Below are positions 8,057-17,272 of a stretch of 64,000 bases of DNA, in pieces. The notes beneath the pieces are model-generated. The model did not search any database, was not told where the DNA came from, and worked only from the letters and a program-made list of their open reading frames with translations. Positions within the stretch are counted from its first letter, which is position 1; each line of letters opens with the position of its first letter. Origin of the DNA: Stenotrophomonas rhizophila (lineage in GTDB: Bacteria; Pseudomonadota; Gammaproteobacteria; Xanthomonadales; Xanthomonadaceae); assembly GCF_001704155.1 (NCBI RefSeq), contig NZ_CP016294.1:989501-1053500 (forward strand). The letters are read 5' to 3'. Position numbers and translations under genes: made by a program.

Positions 8057-9055
8057 TTACGCGGGAGTCGGGCTACCGTCGCCCGCATTCCCAGCCGGCT
8101 CACGCGCACGACGCGGCTGCTGCTGGTGATTCTGGCGCGGACCACGCGGCGGCCGGCCGTTGCTGTTGCCGTTGCCCGGATTACCTTCGCCGGCCGGACG
8201 CCGTGCTTGCGGACGCGGCGGTGCAACCGGCTTGGGCACATCGCGGCCCGGCACCTGCACCACGCGCAGTTCTTCGGTGTCCAGCTGCAGTGCCGTGAGC
8301 TTGCCGCCCCACACTGCACCGGTATCGATCGCATGCACGCCCTGGGTGATCGTCAGGCCCAGCGCCGACCAGTGGCCGCACACGATCTTCAGATCGCGCT
8401 CGACCCGGCCCGGTACCTCGAACCAGGGATACAGCCCCTGCTCCTGCGTGCCCGGCGTGCCCTTGTCCTCGATCCCGATCCGCCCGCGCGGCGTGCAGTA
8501 GCGCATGCGCGTGAGCAGGTTGATGATCGCCCGCGAACGGTCGTAACCGGCCAGCCCGGGCGACCAGCCCGGCTTGTCGCCGTACATGTTGCGGAACAGC
8601 TTGCGGTAGCCGCTGCCGTGCAGCTGCACCTCCACCTCGCGTGCGTGCTTCTCGGCCAGCTGCGTGGTCCACTTCGGGGCCAGGCCCGCGTGCACCATCA
8701 TCCAGCCCAGCTCACGGTCCACGTGCACCAGCTTCTGCAGTCGCAGCCATTCCAGGAGTACGTCGCGGTCCTCGGCCTGCACGATCCGCAGCAGGTCCGG
8801 ATTGACCTTGCGCTGCTCTTCCTCGGTGCGCGCACCGACGGCCAGCAACGACAGATCATGGTTGCCCAGCACCACCACGCTCTGATCGCGCAGCGAATGC
8901 ACCAGTCGCAGCGTTTCCAGCGACTGGCCGCCCCGGTTGACCAGGTCGCCGCAGAACCACAGTTTGTCCACCGCCGGGTCGAAGCGGATCTTTTCCAGCA
9001 GACGCTGGGTGACGTCGTAACAGCCCTGCAGGTCGCCGATGGCCCAGACACTCAT
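8057..9055 (-). CDS. apaH: Symmetrical bis(5'-nucleosyl)-tetraphosphatase with C-terminal extension
   Basis: 332 residues. The metallophosphoesterase motifs are GDLQGCYD (residue 7), GDLVNRGGQSLE and GNHD. ApaH splits Ap4A into two ADP, removing an alarmone made by aminoacyl-tRNA synthetases. The enzyme part ends near residue 275, the normal family length. The remaining 55 or so residues are low-complexity Pro, Arg, Gly, Asn and Gln, very basic, and not part of the known fold. It is the last gene of the lptD operon, 13 bp after apaG. Confidence 0.93.
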   Translation of the reverse strand: MSVWAIGDLQGCYDVTQRLLEKIRFDPAVDKLWFCGDLVNRGGQSLETLRLVHSLRDQSVVVLGNHDLSLLAVGARTEEEQRKVNPDLLRIVQAEDRDVLLEWLRLQKLVHVDRELGWMMVHAGLAPKWTTQLAEKHAREVEVQLHGSGYRKLFRNMYGDKPGWSPGLAGYDRSRAIINLLTRMRYCTPRGRIGIEDKGTPGTQEQGLYPWFEVPGRVERDLKIVCGHWSALGLTITQGVHAIDTGAVWGGKLTALQLDTEELRVVQVPGRDVPKPVAPPRPQARRPAGEGNPGNGNSNGRPPRGPRQNHQQQPRRAREPAGNAGDGSPTPA

Positions 9056-9068
9056 GCGTGCGCCTCCA

Positions 9069-9452
9069 TCAGTGCAGCGTGCGCGGAATGGTCAACACGA
9101 AGGGCGCGATCGGGGCAGCGAACTCGGTGCCATCGTCGGCCACCATGTCGTAATGCCCCTGCATCGTGCCGTGTTCGGTTTCCAGCATGACACCGGAGGT
9201 GTAACGGAAGTCTTCACCCGGGCGCAGCCGCGGCTGCTCGCCGATTACCCCATCGCCGTCCACATGCTCCACCCGGCCGTTGCCGTCGGTGATCCGCCAG
9301 TGGCGGGCCACCAACCGCGCGGCCACGCGGCCGGCGTTATGGATGCGGATCGTGTAGGCAAACGCAAAACGCCCGTCCTCGGGCGTGGACTGGTCATCGA
9401 GGAAGCGCGGGGCGACCTCGACCGAGATCGCATAGTGTGCAGCGTCGTTCAT
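9069..9452 (-). CDS. apaG: ApaG protein
   Basis: 127 residues, full length for the family, a single fibronectin-III-like beta domain (ApaG/DUF525) with [22 protein letters not shown] and the conserved GTMQGHYDM. Its molecular role is unsettled; it is nearly always encoded between rsmA and apaH, as here. It starts 21 bp after the rsmA stop in the same orientation. Confidence 0.94.
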   Translation of the reverse strand: MNDAAHYAISVEVAPRFLDDQSTPEDGRFAFAYTIRIHNAGRVAARLVARHWRITDGNGRVEHVDGDGVIGEQPRLRPGEDFRYTSGVMLETEHGTMQGHYDMVADDGTEFAAPIAPFVLTIPRTLH

Positions 9453-9473
9453 GCAGGCAGTTTAGAGGGAGTT

Positions 9474-10289
9474 TCAATCTTCCGCGCGCGGCACGTTCGC
9501 CAACGCGATGAACTGCGCCACTTCCAGCTGCTCGGCGCGCGCATCGCTGCGCACCCCGGCCGCTTCGAACTGCTCGGGCGTCACCACCCCATTCAGTGCG
9601 TTGCGCAGCGTCTTGCGGCGCTGGCCGAAGGCGGCACGAACCACGTCCGCGAAGCGACGGCGGTCGATGATGCCCACCGTGTCGGGATCGCGCGGCACCA
9701 GCCGGACCACGGCCGAATCGACCTTCGGCGGCGGACGGAACGCGCCCGGCGGCACCACGAACAGCGAGGTCACCTTGCACCACGCCTGCAGCATCACGCT
9801 GAGCCGGCCGTAGACCTTGCTGCCCGGCGCAGCGGCCATGCGGTCCACCACTTCCTTCTGCAGCATGAAGTGCATGTCGCGGATCGCCGCCGCATGGTCC
9901 ATCGCGTGGAACAGGATCGGTGACGAGATGTTGTAGGGCAGGTTGCCTACCAGCCGGATCTGGCCGTCGCCGGCCAGTTCGGTGAAGTTCACCTGCAGCA
10001 CGTCGCGGTGGATGATGGTGAGTTCGCCCAGCGGCTCAGCGGCGGCGGTCAACGGCGCGATCAGGTCGCGATCGAATTCGATCACGGTCAGGCGCGGGTG
10101 GCGGCGCAGCAACGGCAGGGTGATGGCGCCCTGGCCCGGGCCGATCTCGACCAGGCGGTCGTCGTCTTTCGGGTTGACTGCCAGGACGATCTTGTCGATG
10201 TAAGTGCGATCGGCCAGGAAGTGCTGGCCCAGCTGCTTTTTGGCCGGCGCGGTAAACCCGGCGGCCGAGGGGGAATGCGGGGAAGTCAT
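9474..10289 (-). CDS. rsmA: 16S rRNA dimethyladenosine transferase
   Basis: 271 residues from the ATG at 10289, which overlaps the pdxA stop (ATGA). The SAM-binding motif EIGPGQGAITLPLL and the catalytic NLPYNISSPILF are present, with the KQLGQHFL N-terminal signature. It dimethylates the two adjacent adenines near the 3' end of 16S rRNA (A1518/A1519 in E. coli), a late small-subunit maturation step; loss gives kasugamycin resistance. Confidence 0.96.
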   Translation of the reverse strand: MTSPHSPSAAGFTAPAKKQLGQHFLADRTYIDKIVLAVNPKDDDRLVEIGPGQGAITLPLLRRHPRLTVIEFDRDLIAPLTAAAEPLGELTIIHRDVLQVNFTELAGDGQIRLVGNLPYNISSPILFHAMDHAAAIRDMHFMLQKEVVDRMAAAPGSKVYGRLSVMLQAWCKVTSLFVVPPGAFRPPPKVDSAVVRLVPRDPDTVGIIDRRRFADVVRAAFGQRRKTLRNALNGVVTPEQFEAAGVRSDARAEQLEVAQFIALANVPRAED

Positions 10290-11266
10290 GGCACCAGTGT
10301 ACGTTGGCGCGCCAGCCGGGCACACCACTGCGTGGCGGCGAGCAGGCTGGACGGGTCGGCGGTGCCGCGCCCGGCCAGGTCCAGCGCGGTGCCGTGGTCA
10401 ACCGCCACGCGCGGGTAGGGCAGGCCCAGGGTGATGTTCACTGCCTGCTCGAAACCGCTGTACTTGAGCACCGGCAGGCCCTGGTCGTGGTACATCGCCA
10501 GCACCGTGTCGAACCCGGTCAGCTTCTGCGGCAGGAAGGCAGTATCGGCCGGCAGCGGGCCGATCAGGTCCATCCCTTCAGCGCGCAGCCGCGCCAGCAG
10601 CGGAATCACCAGGTCCAGTTCTTCACGGCCCAGGTGCCCGTCTTCGCCCGCGTGCGGGTTCAGCCCGAGCACGGCGATCCGCGGCGCGGCAATGCCGAAT
10701 GCCCCACGCAGCGCACCGTGCACGATCCGCAGCGTACGCGCCAGGCCGTCCGCAGTGATCGCATCGGCCACCGCGCGGAGCGGCAGGTGGGTGGTGGCCA
10801 GCGCCACGCGGACGATGTCGTTGGCCAGCATCATCACCACCTCCACCCCGGCCTGGTCGGCCAACAGTTCGGTGGTGCCGCTGTAGGCGATCCCGCCCTG
10901 GTTGATGACCGCCTTGTGCACCGGGCCGGTGACCACCCCGTGCAGGTGGCCGTCCAGGCAGGCCTTGCCCGCTTGCAGCAGGGCGCCGATCACCGCGCCG
11001 GCGTTGGCCGGGTCGGCCTGGCCGAAGCGTGAGGGGGCCGCATTGCGGACCTCGCGCAACGGCAGATCGCCCGGCTGGCGGGCGATGGCATCTTCAGGAA
11101 GCAGGTTCAATGGCAGCGACAGCGCCGCTGCGGCCGCCCGCAAGGTATCCGGGTCGGCGAAGGCCAGCAGCCGGCAATCGGTGCGCGGCTGCTGGATCAG
11201 GCGAAGACAGAGTTCAGGACCGATCCCGGCGGGCTCGCCCGGTACCAGAGCGAGCTGCGGGATCAT
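10286..11266 (-). CDS. pdxA: 4-hydroxythreonine-4-phosphate dehydrogenase
   Basis: 326 residues. The start LALVPGEPAGIGPELC, the metal and substrate motif GLNPHAGEDGHLG, and AMYHDQGLPVLK identify the PdxA family. It oxidises 4-phosphohydroxy-L-threonine in the DXP-dependent route to pyridoxal phosphate. The ATG at 11266 lies 10 bp after the surA stop; a longer upstream reading in this frame overlaps surA and was discarded. Fourth-from-last gene of the lptD-apaH operon. Confidence 0.95.
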   Translation of the reverse strand: MIPQLALVPGEPAGIGPELCLRLIQQPRTDCRLLAFADPDTLRAAAAALSLPLNLLPEDAIARQPGDLPLREVRNAAPSRFGQADPANAGAVIGALLQAGKACLDGHLHGVVTGPVHKAVINQGGIAYSGTTELLADQAGVEVVMMLANDIVRVALATTHLPLRAVADAITADGLARTLRIVHGALRGAFGIAAPRIAVLGLNPHAGEDGHLGREELDLVIPLLARLRAEGMDLIGPLPADTAFLPQKLTGFDTVLAMYHDQGLPVLKYSGFEQAVNITLGLPYPRVAVDHGTALDLAGRGTADPSSLLAATQWCARLARQRTLVP

Positions 11267-11276
11267 TGCCAGTGCC

Positions 11277-12629
11277 TCAGGGCTTGGTCGCGGCCGGGGC
11301 CGGAGCAGTGGCCGGGGCCGCTGCCGGGGTGCGCAGGTCCACGTAGGCTTCGCCGCGCAGTTCCTGCAGGTAGCGGTTGTACTCTTCTTCCAGCTTGCGG
11401 CGGCCGATCGTCTCGCGGATCTGGGCGCGCTTGTTGTCGGTGCCCGAATCGGTCTGGCGGGTCGCCACGCGCTGCACGATGTGCCAGCCGGCGTCGGTGC
11501 GGAACGGCTGGCTGACGCCACCGTCGCTCAGGCCGGTGACCTGCTTGCCGAAGTCCGGGCCGAACGCGTCAGCCGGGAACCAGCCCAGATCGCCGCCCTG
11601 GCCCTTGCTGTTGGTGTCCTCGGACGAGGCCTTGGCTTCGGCCTCGAACTCGGCGCCGCCGGCGATGCGTGCACGGATCGAGTCGATCTTGGCCTTGGCG
11701 GTGGCGTTGTCCTGCTGGTCGTTGACCCGGATCAGGATGTGCCGGCCGTGGTATTCGGTGATGGTCTGGCCGGTGGTGGCGGCACTGGCGTCGCGCACTT
11801 CCACCAACTTGAGCAGCTGGAAACCGCTCGGGCCGCGCAGCGGGCCGACAACGTCGCCGGCCTTCATGCCGCTCATCATCTTCGCGAACGCGCCGGGAAT
11901 CTCATCCAGGGAACGCCAGCCCAGGTCGCCGCCTTCCAGCGCGTTGGGGCTGTCCGAGTACCGGACGGCGGCCGCGTTGAAGTCCAGCTCGCCCTTGTCC
12001 AGCAGGCCCTTCACGCCGTCGACCTTCTGCTGGCCGGTGGCGATCTGCTCGGCGGTTGCGCCTTCGGGGAGGGCGATCAGGATGTGGGCCAGGTGGTACT
12101 GGGTGCCTGCCGTGGCTTCCTGCTTCAGCGCGGCATCCACTTCACCCTCGCTGACGCTGATGCGGCTCTGGGCGAAACTCTGGCGCAGGCGCTGCACGGT
12201 GATTTCATCGCGGACCGAGCTGCGGAAGTCGTTGAAATCCACGCCATCGGCGGCCAGGCGCTGGCGCAGGGCGTCCAGGTTGGACCCGTTCTGCTGGGCA
12301 ATCGCGTTCAGGGCCTGGTTGAGCTCCTGGTCGCTGACCTTGATGCCACTGCCTTCGGCGCGCGTGACCTGCAGCTTGACCAGCACCAGGCGCTCGAGCA
12401 CCTGGCGGCTGAGCACGTCATCCGGCGGCAGCTGGCCTTCGCGGCCGGCGTACTGGGCCTTGATGTTCACGATGGCGCGGTCCAGCTCGCTCTGCAGCAC
12501 GACATCCTCGTCGACGATGGCGGCGATGCGGTCCAGCGACTGGCTCTGCTGGGCCAGCACCTGCAGCGGCGCGGAAACGGTGCTGACCGCGATCAGGGAG
12601 GCGAGTAGGACGGGGAAGGTCTTGGTCAT
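11277..12629 (-). CDS. surA: Periplasmic chaperone and peptidyl-prolyl isomerase SurA
   Basis: 450 residues with a signal peptide ending near LAQ (residue 26). An N-terminal helical chaperone domain (SLDRIAAIVDEDVVLQSEL onward) is followed by two parvulin domains beginning near residues 176 (QYHLAHILIALPEG) and 290 (YHGRHILIRVND). It escorts unfolded outer-membrane proteins to the BAM machine; LptD, encoded directly upstream with a 4-bp overlap, is a known client in E. coli. The C-terminus is an Ala/Pro tail. Confidence 0.95.
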   Translation of the reverse strand: MTKTFPVLLASLIAVSTVSAPLQVLAQQSQSLDRIAAIVDEDVVLQSELDRAIVNIKAQYAGREGQLPPDDVLSRQVLERLVLVKLQVTRAEGSGIKVSDQELNQALNAIAQQNGSNLDALRQRLAADGVDFNDFRSSVRDEITVQRLRQSFAQSRISVSEGEVDAALKQEATAGTQYHLAHILIALPEGATAEQIATGQQKVDGVKGLLDKGELDFNAAAVRYSDSPNALEGGDLGWRSLDEIPGAFAKMMSGMKAGDVVGPLRGPSGFQLLKLVEVRDASAATTGQTITEYHGRHILIRVNDQQDNATAKAKIDSIRARIAGGAEFEAEAKASSEDTNSKGQGGDLGWFPADAFGPDFGKQVTGLSDGGVSQPFRTDAGWHIVQRVATRQTDSGTDNKRAQIRETIGRRKLEEEYNRYLQELRGEAYVDLRTPAAAPATAPAPAATKP

Positions 12630-15085
12630 GGGATCAGATTGGGATCGTAGTCTTCGCGCGTGGGGGCGCCCGTGTTGGCGGGCGGCACGAGATAGAGGTC
12701 GTCTCGGTAGTACCCGAGAATAGCACGGCGCAAAGTGCGGTCCGTGTTCTGGCCGATGGAGCTCAGGCCCTTCAGCACGAACTCGATCTGGAAGGAATTG
12801 TTCAGCTCACCTTCGCGGTTGCGCACGTACCGGCGGGCCAGTGCGCGGACCGCCAGGCAGCAGCTGTCCCATTGCACGCCACCGATGATTTCCAGCGGCG
12901 CCTTGTCTTCGATGGAGTAGTAGTAGCGCCCCACCAGGCTCCAGGTCTGGTTGATCGGGTACAGGAAGGACAGGTCCACCTGCTCCAGCAGGGTGCGTTC
13001 TTCCTTGGTCGCCGTCGCCGGGGCGGCCGTGTTGAGACGGTGGCGGTAGGTCAGGTTGATGATGCCGTCGTTGGACATCAGGTAGCGCGCGCGCACGCTG
13101 GCCAGGTCCTCGCGCTTGTATTTGGGATCCCACTGGTAGGTGGCGCCCAGGTTCCAACGGTCGTTGATGGCGTAATTGGTATCGGCGATCCAGGCCGACT
13201 TGCCCTGTTCCACCTGCGAGGTGGTGCCCGGCAGGGTCACCCGCGAATCGTCGAAATACAGGATCTGGCCGATGCTGGCGGAGAAGCGCTCGCGGCCCGT
13301 TTCCTGGTTGATGAAGCGGGTACTCAGCGCCATGGTCAGCTGGTTGGCGTCGTTCTGGCGGTCAGCACCGGTGTAGCGCGAATCGCGGAACAGCTGGCCC
13401 CAGCTGAAGGTGAAGTCGCGCGTATCGAAGATGGGCAGATCGCTCTGGTCGCGGTAGGGCGTGCGCAGGTAGAACAGGCGCGGCTCCAGCGTGTGCAGGT
13501 ACGAGGTGCCGCCGATGGTGGTCTCGCGGTCGAAGAACATGCCTGCGTCGAGACTGGCGATCGGCACGCCGCGGTGCGGCGAGGTGTTGCCACGCAGCTG
13601 GTCGGGGGTGAGCGTGCCCAGATCGACATTTGCGTCGGTCAATGCCTGCAACCGGGTCTGGTCGGCCAGTCCACGGTCCAGCTCATACCCGGTGTAGCGG
13701 TACGCCAGGGTCGGGGTGACATACCAGGATGCGCCGGCGAACGGGAAGGTGACGTAAGGCTTTACATCCAGCCGCGAACCGTTGAAGTACGGGGTGACCA
13801 CGCCATTGCGGATGTATTCGCCGTCAGCATCCACGACCTTCTGGTCGACGTCGTCATGGGTGAAGTGCACCGCCTCGGCGTACACCCCCACTTCCAGCCA
13901 CGGCAGCAGCGGCTTGTCCCATGTGGCGAACAGGCGCGGCTGGCGGGAGTAGGGCAGCGACGCGTCGGTCAGCGTGTAATCGGTGTTCTGCCAGTAGTCG
14001 GCCATCAGCCCGGCCGTCCAGTTTTCACCGGTACCGTAGATGCCGACCTGGCTCTGCAGGCTCGAGGTGGTCACCCCCAGAAGCTTGCTGGAGAAGTCCT
14101 CGGTGTACCGCTCGTCACTGACCCAGGCGATGTTGGCGCGGGCCTGCCAGTGCGGGTCGATGTTGTGGTAACCCTGGTATTCGACCTGGCCGCGGTCGCG
14201 GTCGCGCAGCTTGTCATTGGGCAGGTAGGCGGTCTGCAGTTCGCCACGGCCGCCGTCGTACAGATAGCGGAACTCGTTGTCGAGCATCAGGCCGCGCTTG
14301 CTCATGTAGCGCGGGGTCAGGGTGTCGTCGTAGTTCGGCGCCAGGTTGAAGTAGATCGGCTGGGCATAATCGAAGCCGTTGCGGCCGGACATGCCCAGCT
14401 GCGGGTAGAGCAGGCCGGTCTGGCGACGGTCGTCGATCGGGAACTTGAAGTACGGCGCCCACAGCACCGGCACGTTGCCGATGCGCAGCACCGCGTTGCG
14501 GGCGGTGCCGAAGCCTTCGTCATTGTCCACGTCGATCTGCGGCGCGGACAGTTTCCACACCGGCTGCGAGGGGTCGCAGGTGGTATAGGTCGAGCGGTGC
14601 ATCTGGCCCACCGAACCCTGCAGGTCGATCGAGTCTGCGCCGCCATGGCCGCGCCGGTCCACCAGCTGGTACTGGATGTCGCTGATCTTGTGCGTGTCCG
14701 ATTCCTGGTTGCCTTCGGCGCGCTTGGCCGTCATCCGGATCGACGAATCCTGGTAGCGCACATTGCCTTCGGCGATGTAGTTGCCACTTTCGGTGTCGAA
14801 GCTCAGGTGGTCGGTGCCCAGGAACTGGTCGCCACGCTTCAGCGCCACGTTGCCCTGGTATTGCGGCACGGTGCTGGTACCGCTAAGCGCGTCGCCTTCG
14901 ATATCGGTGGGTTGCTGGTCGCGGGTTTCGGCCGCGGCCTTGTCCGCCACAGGGGCGTCCTGGAAGGCGGGCAGGACATCGGTCACCGGGCACAAGCCCC
15001 AGTTCACCGGTTTGTCGTCGGCCATGGCCGGCAGGCAGATGGCGATGCTCAGGGGGAGAGGCAGCAGGCGGAGGGCTCGGCGCAC
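12626..15085 (-). CDS. lptD: LPS-assembly outer-membrane protein LptD
   Basis: 819 residues from a GTG at 15085, which gives a compact signal peptide (MRRALRLLPLPLSIAICLPAMA). An in-frame ATG at 15166 would add 27 residues without signal character and is judged less likely. The OstA beta-jellyroll lies at about residues 60-180 (YQGNVALKRGDQFLGTDHLSFD). The barrel with APYFKFPIDDRRQTGLLYPQ follows, and a paired Cys-Cys (DSCCLAVRALAR) lies near the C-terminus. With LptE it inserts LPS into the outer leaflet. First gene of the operon; overlaps surA by ATGA. Confidence 0.94.
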   Translation of the reverse strand: MRRALRLLPLPLSIAICLPAMADDKPVNWGLCPVTDVLPAFQDAPVADKAAAETRDQQPTDIEGDALSGTSTVPQYQGNVALKRGDQFLGTDHLSFDTESGNYIAEGNVRYQDSSIRMTAKRAEGNQESDTHKISDIQYQLVDRRGHGGADSIDLQGSVGQMHRSTYTTCDPSQPVWKLSAPQIDVDNDEGFGTARNAVLRIGNVPVLWAPYFKFPIDDRRQTGLLYPQLGMSGRNGFDYAQPIYFNLAPNYDDTLTPRYMSKRGLMLDNEFRYLYDGGRGELQTAYLPNDKLRDRDRGQVEYQGYHNIDPHWQARANIAWVSDERYTEDFSSKLLGVTTSSLQSQVGIYGTGENWTAGLMADYWQNTDYTLTDASLPYSRQPRLFATWDKPLLPWLEVGVYAEAVHFTHDDVDQKVVDADGEYIRNGVVTPYFNGSRLDVKPYVTFPFAGASWYVTPTLAYRYTGYELDRGLADQTRLQALTDANVDLGTLTPDQLRGNTSPHRGVPIASLDAGMFFDRETTIGGTSYLHTLEPRLFYLRTPYRDQSDLPIFDTRDFTFSWGQLFRDSRYTGADRQNDANQLTMALSTRFINQETGRERFSASIGQILYFDDSRVTLPGTTSQVEQGKSAWIADTNYAINDRWNLGATYQWDPKYKREDLASVRARYLMSNDGIINLTYRHRLNTAAPATATKEERTLLEQVDLSFLYPINQTWSLVGRYYYSIEDKAPLEIIGGVQWDSCCLAVRALARRYVRNREGELNNSFQIEFVLKGLSSIGQNTDRTLRRAILGYYRDDLYLVPPANTGAPTREDYDPNLIP

Positions 15086-15181
15086 GCGGGATTCGGATTC
15101 GGACGAAAACGGATCGTAGCTTGCCCCATCCCTTGCATAGGGGCAATGAAGGCTTGCTGCAGCCAAGGGTTCAGGTTCATC

Positions 15182-16093
15182 TCACAGCAGCGCGCCTACG
15201 TGCGCGACGGAGCATTCGGCAAGCGCCTGCAGGTCGTATCCGCCCTCCAGCATGGAGACCATGCGGCCGCCGCCATGGCGACGGGCCAGGCGGCGGAGCT
15301 CGGCGGTGATCCAGGCGAAATCCTCGGTTTCCAGCATCAGGTCGGCCTGCGGGTCGCGCAGGTGGGCATCGAAACCCGCCGAGACCAGCAGCAGCTGCGG
15401 GCGGAAATCGTCGATGGCCGGCAGCATCTCGTCGGCCCAGGTGTTGCGGAAGCGGAAGCTGCCGCTGCCCGGTGGCAGCAGGATGTTGAGCAGGTTGCCC
15501 GCGCCACGGTCGCGGCGCAGGCCCGAGTTGGGGAACAGCCCGGCCTGGTGGGTGCTGTAGTAGGCCACGCGCGGGTCGGCCACGAAGATGTCCTGGGTGC
15601 CGTTGCCGTGGTGGACGTCGAAATCGACCACCGCGATCCGCTCCAGCCCATAGCGGTCGCGCGCGTACGCGGCCGCGATAGCGATGTTGTTGAAGAGGCA
15701 GAACCCCATCGCCGTGGTCGCGGTGGCGTGGTGGCCGGGCGGGCGCACCGCGCAGAACGCCACCGGATCCCCGCCCAGCATCACGGCATCCACCGCGGCC
15801 ACGCCGGCGCCGGCGGCATGCAGCGCGGCGCTGGCCGAACCGGGCGAGGTCATCGTGTCCATGTCGATCAGGCGCAGCGGTTCGGTCTGTGGCGCCAGCA
15901 CCAGGTCGATCAGCGCGCTGTCGTGCACGCGCGCCAGCTCGCCGAACTTGGCCGGCGGCGCCTGGCGCCAGTCCAGCTGGTCGGGGTAGCTGGCACGCAG
16001 GGCATCGAGCACGACCTGCAGGCGTTCGGGGCATTCGGGGTGGCCGCGCCCGGGATCGTGTTGCAGACAGGCGGGGTGGGTGAAAACCAGCAT
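15182..16093 (-). CDS. Histone-deacetylase-like (class II) deacetylase
   Basis: 303 residues. The zinc-dependent deacetylase motifs are all there: RPPGHHA, FCLFNNIAIAA, VVDFDVHHGNGTQDIF, SAGFDAHLRDPQ and MLEGGYDL. Bacterial members act on acetylated polyamines, acetoin-related compounds or lysines; the substrate here is unknown. It is the last gene of a three-gene cluster behind the B12 transporter and adenosyltransferase genes (28-bp gap), so a B12 link is possible, but it could simply be co-transcribed. Confidence 0.88.
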   Translation of the reverse strand: MLVFTHPACLQHDPGRGHPECPERLQVVLDALRASYPDQLDWRQAPPAKFGELARVHDSALIDLVLAPQTEPLRLIDMDTMTSPGSASAALHAAGAGVAAVDAVMLGGDPVAFCAVRPPGHHATATTAMGFCLFNNIAIAAAYARDRYGLERIAVVDFDVHHGNGTQDIFVADPRVAYYSTHQAGLFPNSGLRRDRGAGNLLNILLPPGSGSFRFRNTWADEMLPAIDDFRPQLLLVSAGFDAHLRDPQADLMLETEDFAWITAELRRLARRHGGGRMVSMLEGGYDLQALAECSVAHVGALL

Positions 16094-16121
16094 GCGGACG
16101 GGGTTCCGGGGCGGGGGCGGC

Positions 16122-16676
16122 TCAGCCGTGGCGGCGGGTATGCTGCCAGAGGACCTCGCCGTGGCCGTCGGCGCGGGCGAGCACGCGGGCCAGCACGAAC
16201 AGCAGGTCCGACAGCCGGTTGAGGTAGTGCAGCGCTTCGGCGCGCACCGGCTCCTGGCGGGCCAGGGTGACGGTTTCGCGCTCGGCGCGGCGCACGATGG
16301 TGCGGGCCAGATGGCAGCGTGCGGCGGCTTCGCCGCCACCGGGCAGGATGAATTCCTTCAACGCGGGCAGGTCGGCGTTGTAGTGGTCCAGGTGGCGCTC
16401 CAGTGCCGCGACGTCGCCCGCCTGGATTGCCGCATGGCCGGGAATGCACAGCTCGCCACCCAGGTCGAACAGCTGGTGCTGCACGGTGGTGAGCAGGGCG
16501 CGCACGTCATCGGGCAGCGCCACCGCCAGCAGCACGCCGAGCGCCGAATTGGCCTCGTCCACGCTGCCGAAGGCGTTGACCCGTGCCGCATCCTTGGCGA
16601 CCCGGCTGCCGTCGCCCAGGCCGGTGCTGCCGTCATCGCCAGTGCGGGTGTAGATGCGCGACAGCCGGTTGCCCAT
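16122..16676 (-). CDS. Cob(I)alamin adenosyltransferase, PduO type
   Basis: 184 residues. The ATP-binding N-terminus (IYTRTGDDGSTGLGDGSRVAKD), SVDEANSALG and the helix RTIVRRAERETV match the PduO-type trimeric family. It transfers the adenosyl group of ATP to reduced corrinoid, making coenzyme B12. It starts 11 bp after btuM, so uptake and activation of cobalamin are encoded together; I see no de novo cobalamin genes in this window. Confidence 0.92.
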   Translation of the reverse strand: MGNRLSRIYTRTGDDGSTGLGDGSRVAKDAARVNAFGSVDEANSALGVLLAVALPDDVRALLTTVQHQLFDLGGELCIPGHAAIQAGDVAALERHLDHYNADLPALKEFILPGGGEAAARCHLARTIVRRAERETVTLARQEPVRAEALHYLNRLSDLLFVLARVLARADGHGEVLWQHTRRHG

Positions 16677-16687
16677 GCGTGCCGGGC

Positions 16688-17272
16688 TCAGTGCAGCGCG
16701 TCGCGGCGGGCGTGCAGCAGCTTGACCACCTGTTCGGTGGCCAGCTGCAGCGCGGCGGCCAGGCCGACGTAGATCGCGGCGGTGCGCAGGTAGGGCAGGA
16801 ACCAGTCCGCATAGTTGCGTGCCCAGCCCTGCAGCGTGGGGGCGGCGACCACGTCGCTGGTCCAGTAGAAGCCGCTCTGCGCGAACAGGTGGCACACCGC
16901 CACCGCCGCCAGCAGCAGCACGGAGCCCTTGGCCAGCGCGGTCCAGTCCGCGCCGTGGTAGCCCTGGCGCAGCAGCGCGCCACCGGCCCACATCGCGAAG
17001 TAGGCCGGCACCAGCAGTGCGGTCCCCGGCGAGACGCAGTAGTGCTGCCAGTAGCCGATGCCGCTGGCGCGGATCACCAGCACGTCGATCACGATCGCCA
17101 GCACCATCAGCAGCGGGAAGGCCCAGCGCGTCCAGCTGCGCAGGTGGAAGCCTGCAATGAAGAACACCGCCCACGACGCGTCGGGGATCGCCGCGAAGTG
17201 ATTGACCCGGGTCGCCGCCATCAGCAGCACGAGCACGAGCAGGATGAAGGCGCGTTGGGCGGTAGGGGTCAT
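16688..17272 (-). CDS. btuM: BtuM-type solitary cobalamin transporter (predicted)
   Basis: 194 residues, mostly membrane-embedded, with about six helices. BtuM proteins are stand-alone relatives of ECF-transporter S-components, about this size, in Gram-negative bacteria. The characterised Thiobacillus denitrificans BtuM binds cobalamin through Cys80. Here a single cysteine falls at position 79 in a loop before the fourth helix (YWQHYCVSPG), which fits well. The gene is immediately followed by the adenosyltransferase gene. No energising ECF module is visible nearby. The 86 bp to the divergent ubiH are too short for a B12 riboswitch, and I saw no B12 box. Confidence 0.72.
   Translation of the reverse strand: MTPTAQRAFILLVLVLLMAATRVNHFAAIPDASWAVFFIAGFHLRSWTRWAFPLLMVLAIVIDVLVIRASGIGYWQHYCVSPGTALLVPAYFAMWAGGALLRQGYHGADWTALAKGSVLLLAAVAVCHLFAQSGFYWTSDVVAAPTLQGWARNYADWFLPYLRTAAIYVGLAAALQLATEQVVKLLHARRDALH

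Noticed and set aside
12872..16222. A very long open frame (over 1100 codons) on the plus strand opposite lptD and the deacetylase gene
   Set aside because: It lies wholly antisense to genes with clear motifs. In GC-rich DNA such open shadow frames are common. Its composition (Val, Gly, His, Arg, Gln rich) is typical of an antisense reading.
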